NCBI RefSeq assembly: GCF_005930355.1
Contig: NZ_VDBO01000004.1
Span: 351,923-415,922 of the forward strand
Reading direction: 5' to 3'
Source: Paenibacillus sinopodophylli
GTDB taxonomy: Bacteria > Bacillota > Bacilli > Paenibacillales > Paenibacillaceae
DNA length: 64,000 bases
Below the pieces are notes generated by a model. That model made no database searches, had not been told where the DNA came from, and saw only the letters and a program-made list of their open reading frames with translations. The first letter of the stretch is position 1; each line of letters opens with the position of its first letter. The position numbers were made by a program, and so were the translations under genes. Below, in pieces: positions 62,058-64,000 of this stretch.

Positions 62058-62905
62058 ACCTCTCCTTTCACGTTCCTGCTCCTATAAATGGCATGCAGAG
62101 CCTCGTAATGATCGCCGATAATTTGCATAGCCGCAGGCGAGTTCTCCATTCCACTCTTATTGTGTTTATGTGGGCGAAAACGGTTTATCCGGTCAACCTC
62201 CACACGATGCACCTGCTCGACGCGAAGACCCTCAAGCACACCTAGCGCATACGCCTTTGGCGGGCACAGAAGCGTGAACCAATGCATCACTTCAAGCGCC
62301 TTCCTGTTCATTGCGAATGGAACAGGCACAAGCGATGCATTCGCCAAGTCCTCACGCCCGAGTACGGCGTTGAGGGCAACTTTTAATGCCGTCACCGTAT
62401 TCCAAGGCATACGCATGCCAAGATGGTGATCCAGCCGATTTACGGCCAAATCACATGTTTCCAGCACCGCATCGCAGAATGGGACGAGCTCTCTCCACGG
62501 CATATAGAAGTCACTGTCCAGAAACAACAAGCTCTCTCCTGATGCTGCAAAGGCGCCAATCGATCGGCCCACATCAGTGCCCAGCGGCTCTTCGTATACG
62601 ATCGTCGCTGCTCCCAGTTGTCTCGCGATTATTTCGGTTTGGTCCGTGCTGCCGTTAACGACAACAATAATTTCGAAAGGCGACAGCTGCCTGGCCTCTA
62701 GGATGACACGACCTATTGTCCTTTCTTCATTCTGAGCCGGAATAATAACGGATAAGCGCTGCTCCGTTCCACTTCGTTTACCGCTGGTAGAGAAGTCCAT
62801 TCCCTGCTCCAATCGTGGCATGGCAGCAGGTGTCTTCAGCAGCAACCGGGCAAGATCCCGTCTTCGCCCGCCATCCGTACAGCCCTGCCTATAAAACGCG
62901 GACAT
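62054..62905 (-). CDS. Glycosyltransferase family 2 protein
   Basis: 283 residues. A basic, variable N-terminal stretch of about 50 residues is followed by LSVIIPAQNEERTIGRVILEA, IIVVVNGSTDQTE and the metal-binding LLFLDSDFYMP. The core resembles dolichol-phosphate-mannose-type GT2 enzymes. Its start overlaps the Sm-like gene by 17 bases with a weak ribosome site, so translation is probably coupled. Confidence 0.88.
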   Translation of the reverse strand: MSAFYRQGCTDGGRRRDLARLLLKTPAAMPRLEQGMDFSTSGKRSGTEQRLSVIIPAQNEERTIGRVILEARQLSPFEIIVVVNGSTDQTEIIARQLGAATIVYEEPLGTDVGRSIGAFAASGESLLFLDSDFYMPWRELVPFCDAVLETCDLAVNRLDHHLGMRMPWNTVTALKVALNAVLGREDLANASLVPVPFAMNRKALEVMHWFTLLCPPKAYALGVLEGLRVEQVHRVEVDRINRFRPHKHNKSGMENSPAAMQIIGDHYEALHAIYRSRNVKGEV

Positions 62906-63089
62906 AATGGATAACTCTTGAGCGAATTAAAACCTCTTCGGTTCCACCATATCCGGGCACGCTTAACGCTTGAACGACAACATAGGAGAAGCCCACTGAC
63001 AGAAGCACTCCCGCAATCACTTCGCCACTAGAGAGGACAACCTCTACGTCTCTTCCTTGGTACGACAACAGCTTAAAATAAAAAGACAC
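62889..63089 (-). CDS. Small Sm-like beta-barrel protein (DUF2642-like)
   Basis: 66 residues from the GTG at 63089 (AGGGG eight bases upstream). The pattern LLSYQGRDVEVVLSSGEVIAG, SYVVVQ and EEVLIRSRVIHYVRVL is that of an Sm-type five-strand barrel and recalls DUF2642/YuzF proteins, several of which are spore-associated in Bacillus. It is the first gene of the glycosyltransferase operon. The family call is tentative and its role unknown. Confidence 0.6.
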   Translation of the reverse strand: MSFYFKLLSYQGRDVEVVLSSGEVIAGVLLSVGFSYVVVQALSVPGYGGTEEVLIRSRVIHYVRVL

Positions 63090-63285
63090 ATGATCAACCC
63101 CTATCCTTTGATATCCTCATCCTATTCGAGAGATTAATAGAGTGAACGGCTGACGACCATTTTGAAAAAAATTTCATAGAATAGGTAAACGAACCTAAAC
63201 GAATTTCGCGCAGCAGTCCTTTTTACAATTTATCGATCCTGAGTTCGCAGGAAATTGTACACAAACAGACTTTTTTCTTTGAAAT

Positions 63286-63315
63286 TTGCTAATTACCCCC
63301 AAAAAAATCTACAAT
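63286..63315 (+). promoter_or_regulatory. Candidate promoter of the TerB gene
   Basis: TTGCTA (63286-63291), an 18-base spacer and TACAAT (63310-63315) lie about 37 bases ahead of the start. This extends nothing else in the 260-base gap, where no gene was seen. Confidence 0.45.
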
Positions 63316-63351
63316 AGAGGTACATTTAAAAAAATCAGGAGGCTGAACAAC

Positions 63352-63798
63352 ATGAGTGCATTTAAATCTTGGCTAACAAATTCGAAACAAGGCGTAGTCG
63401 ATCAGGTCAAAAAATTTAAAAATAAAGACTTTCTAGATGCCGTCGTTGCGGGCTGTGCAGTCGTAGCAGGAGCAGACGGCTCCATTAGTTCAGACGAAAA
63501 GCAAAAAATGGTTGGCTACATCAACCGCAGCGAAGAACTTAAAGTATTTAATATGACCGATGTCATCAACCGCTTCAACCATTTCGTAGGCAATATCGAG
63601 TTTGACGGCATGATCGGCAAACAAGAAGCACTTAAAACGATTGCGAAATTCCGCGACAAGCCAGAGGTGGGCCGGGTAATCATCGGCGTTTGCAGTGCAA
63701 TTGGCGCTGCTGATGGCGATTTCGATGCTAGCGAGCAAGCGGCTGTACGCGATATTTGCACGACACTTGGTCTGAATCCTAGCGAATTCGGCCTATAA
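63352..63798 (+). CDS. TerB-family tellurite-resistance-like protein
   Basis: 148 residues from the ATG at 63352 (AGGAGG nine bases upstream; the frame to 63286 runs through the promoter). The helical TerB fold shows two pseudo-repeated acidic loops, VAGADGSISSDEKQKM and IGAADGDFDASEQAAV, which bind divalent metal in TerB. Cytosolic. It is a single-gene unit, without other ter genes nearby, so a general stress role is possible. Confidence 0.9.
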   Translation: MSAFKSWLTNSKQGVVDQVKKFKNKDFLDAVVAGCAVVAGADGSISSDEKQKMVGYINRSEELKVFNMTDVINRFNHFVGNIEFDGMIGKQEALKTIAKFRDKPEVGRVIIGVCSAIGAADGDFDASEQAAVRDICTTLGLNPSEFGL

Positions 63799-63807
63799 TA
63801 GAGCAGA

Positions 63808-63862
63808 AAAGACAAAGAACCTCCGGCTCCACATGAAGTGGAACAGGAGGTTCTTTGTCTTT
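63808..63862. terminator. Bidirectional terminator between the TerB gene and the right-edge gene
   Basis: A 17-bp perfect stem, AAAGACAAAGAACCTCC and its complement, with a 21-base loop, between convergent genes. Confidence 0.85.
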
Positions 63863-63889
63863 AGCTCATTCAAAGCGTTACAACGACTG

Positions 63890-64000
63890 CTAAGACTTCA
63901 GGAATGCTTCATTGTAGCAGCGCCGGCAGACCGGCTTGTAATCCTCGTTGCCGCCAATCTGGATCTGCTCGCCTGCATTCATTGGCTGTCCGTCGTTGAA
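63890..64000 (-). CDS. Probable thymidine kinase, C-terminal end (partial, runs off the right edge)
   Basis: The last 36 codons read NDGQPMNAGEQIQIGGNEDY then KPVCRRCYNEAFLKS and stop. IQIGGNEDYKPVCRRCY matches the C-terminal zinc-lasso region of thymidine kinase (consensus like VGGxExYxxxCRxC). Only the 3' end is in the window, so the identification is moderate. Confidence 0.6.
   Translation of the reverse strand, partial: FNDGQPMNAGEQIQIGGNEDYKPVCRRCYNEAFLKS

Noticed and set aside
1..64000. tRNA genes, CRISPR arrays, insertion sequences, prophage
   Set aside because: No cloverleaf-like sequences, regularly spaced repeats, transposase or integrase frames, or phage structural genes were recognised by eye.

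Overview
The window looks like a chromosomal segment of a Paenibacillus-type Gram-positive (Bacillales, Paenibacillaceae). Pointers are the YesM/YesN two-component pairs beside CUT1 sugar transporters, a very large secreted enzyme with three SLH domains, lipobox lipoproteins, strong AGGAGG ribosome sites with frequent TTG/GTG starts, a perfect CIRCE element and Bacillus-type Fur and LacI operators. No rRNA, tRNA, CRISPR array, insertion sequence or phage gene was seen.

Layout. 1-6.2 kb: a CUT1 sugar ABC transporter (second permease cut by the window edge) with its YesM/YesN sensor-regulator pair. 6.4-10.7 kb: a 1433-residue S-layer-anchored protein with two esterase domains. 10.9-11.5 kb: remnant of a GGDEF protein. 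11.75-28.4 kb: an unusual natural-product gene cluster (below). 28.8-31.9 kb: DUF4358-like lipoprotein, MBOAT O-acyltransferase and DHHW/AlgX-like protein, probably acylating a surface polymer. 32.0-33.8 kb: a decayed NUDIX gene, then an ECF sigma/anti-sigma pair. 34-36.7 kb: a Fur-boxed siderophore-binding lipoprotein and a Btr-like AraC regulator that carries the same binding domain. 36.8-45.7 kb: housekeeping and orphan genes (thyA, LLM oxidoreductase, DUF72, DUF4180, MEKHLA, bdbC, GNAT, diguanylate cyclase). 45.8-56.7 kb: a plant-polysaccharide locus (DUF5695/LamG/discoidin protein, GH127 beta-L-arabinofuranosidase, CUT1 transporter, LacI regulator with two operators). 57-59 kb: htpG under CIRCE control. 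59.1-63.1 kb: a glycosyltransferase/pyruvyltransferase operon led by a small Sm-like protein. 63.3-64 kb: a TerB protein and the 3' end of a probable thymidine kinase gene.

The cluster at 11.75-28.4 kb is the most interesting part. It has no NRPS or PKS module. It encodes four free-standing carrier proteins, four activating enzymes (three adenylate-forming ligases and one class II aminoacyl-tRNA-synthetase-like amino acid:carrier-protein ligase), three BtrH_N/AsbE-type acyltransferases, an AsbF-like 3-dehydroshikimate dehydratase (source of 3,4-dihydroxybenzoate), a DegT aminotransferase plus Gfo/Idh dehydrogenase (aminosugar-type chemistry), a glycosyltransferase, an ABC exporter and an AraC regulator. 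AsbE and AsbF relatives are petrobactin enzymes, but the IucA/IucC synthetases that build the petrobactin citrate core are absent. My reading is that carrier-tethered acyl groups, at least one of them a catecholate and one an amino acid, are placed on an amine-bearing and possibly glycosylated scaffold. The product is unknown. An iron-controlled siderophore uptake and sensing pair lies about 6 kb away, so a siderophore-like role is possible but unproven.

A 97-bp two-hairpin repeat occurs in at least four intergenic positions between 41.8 and 57 kb.
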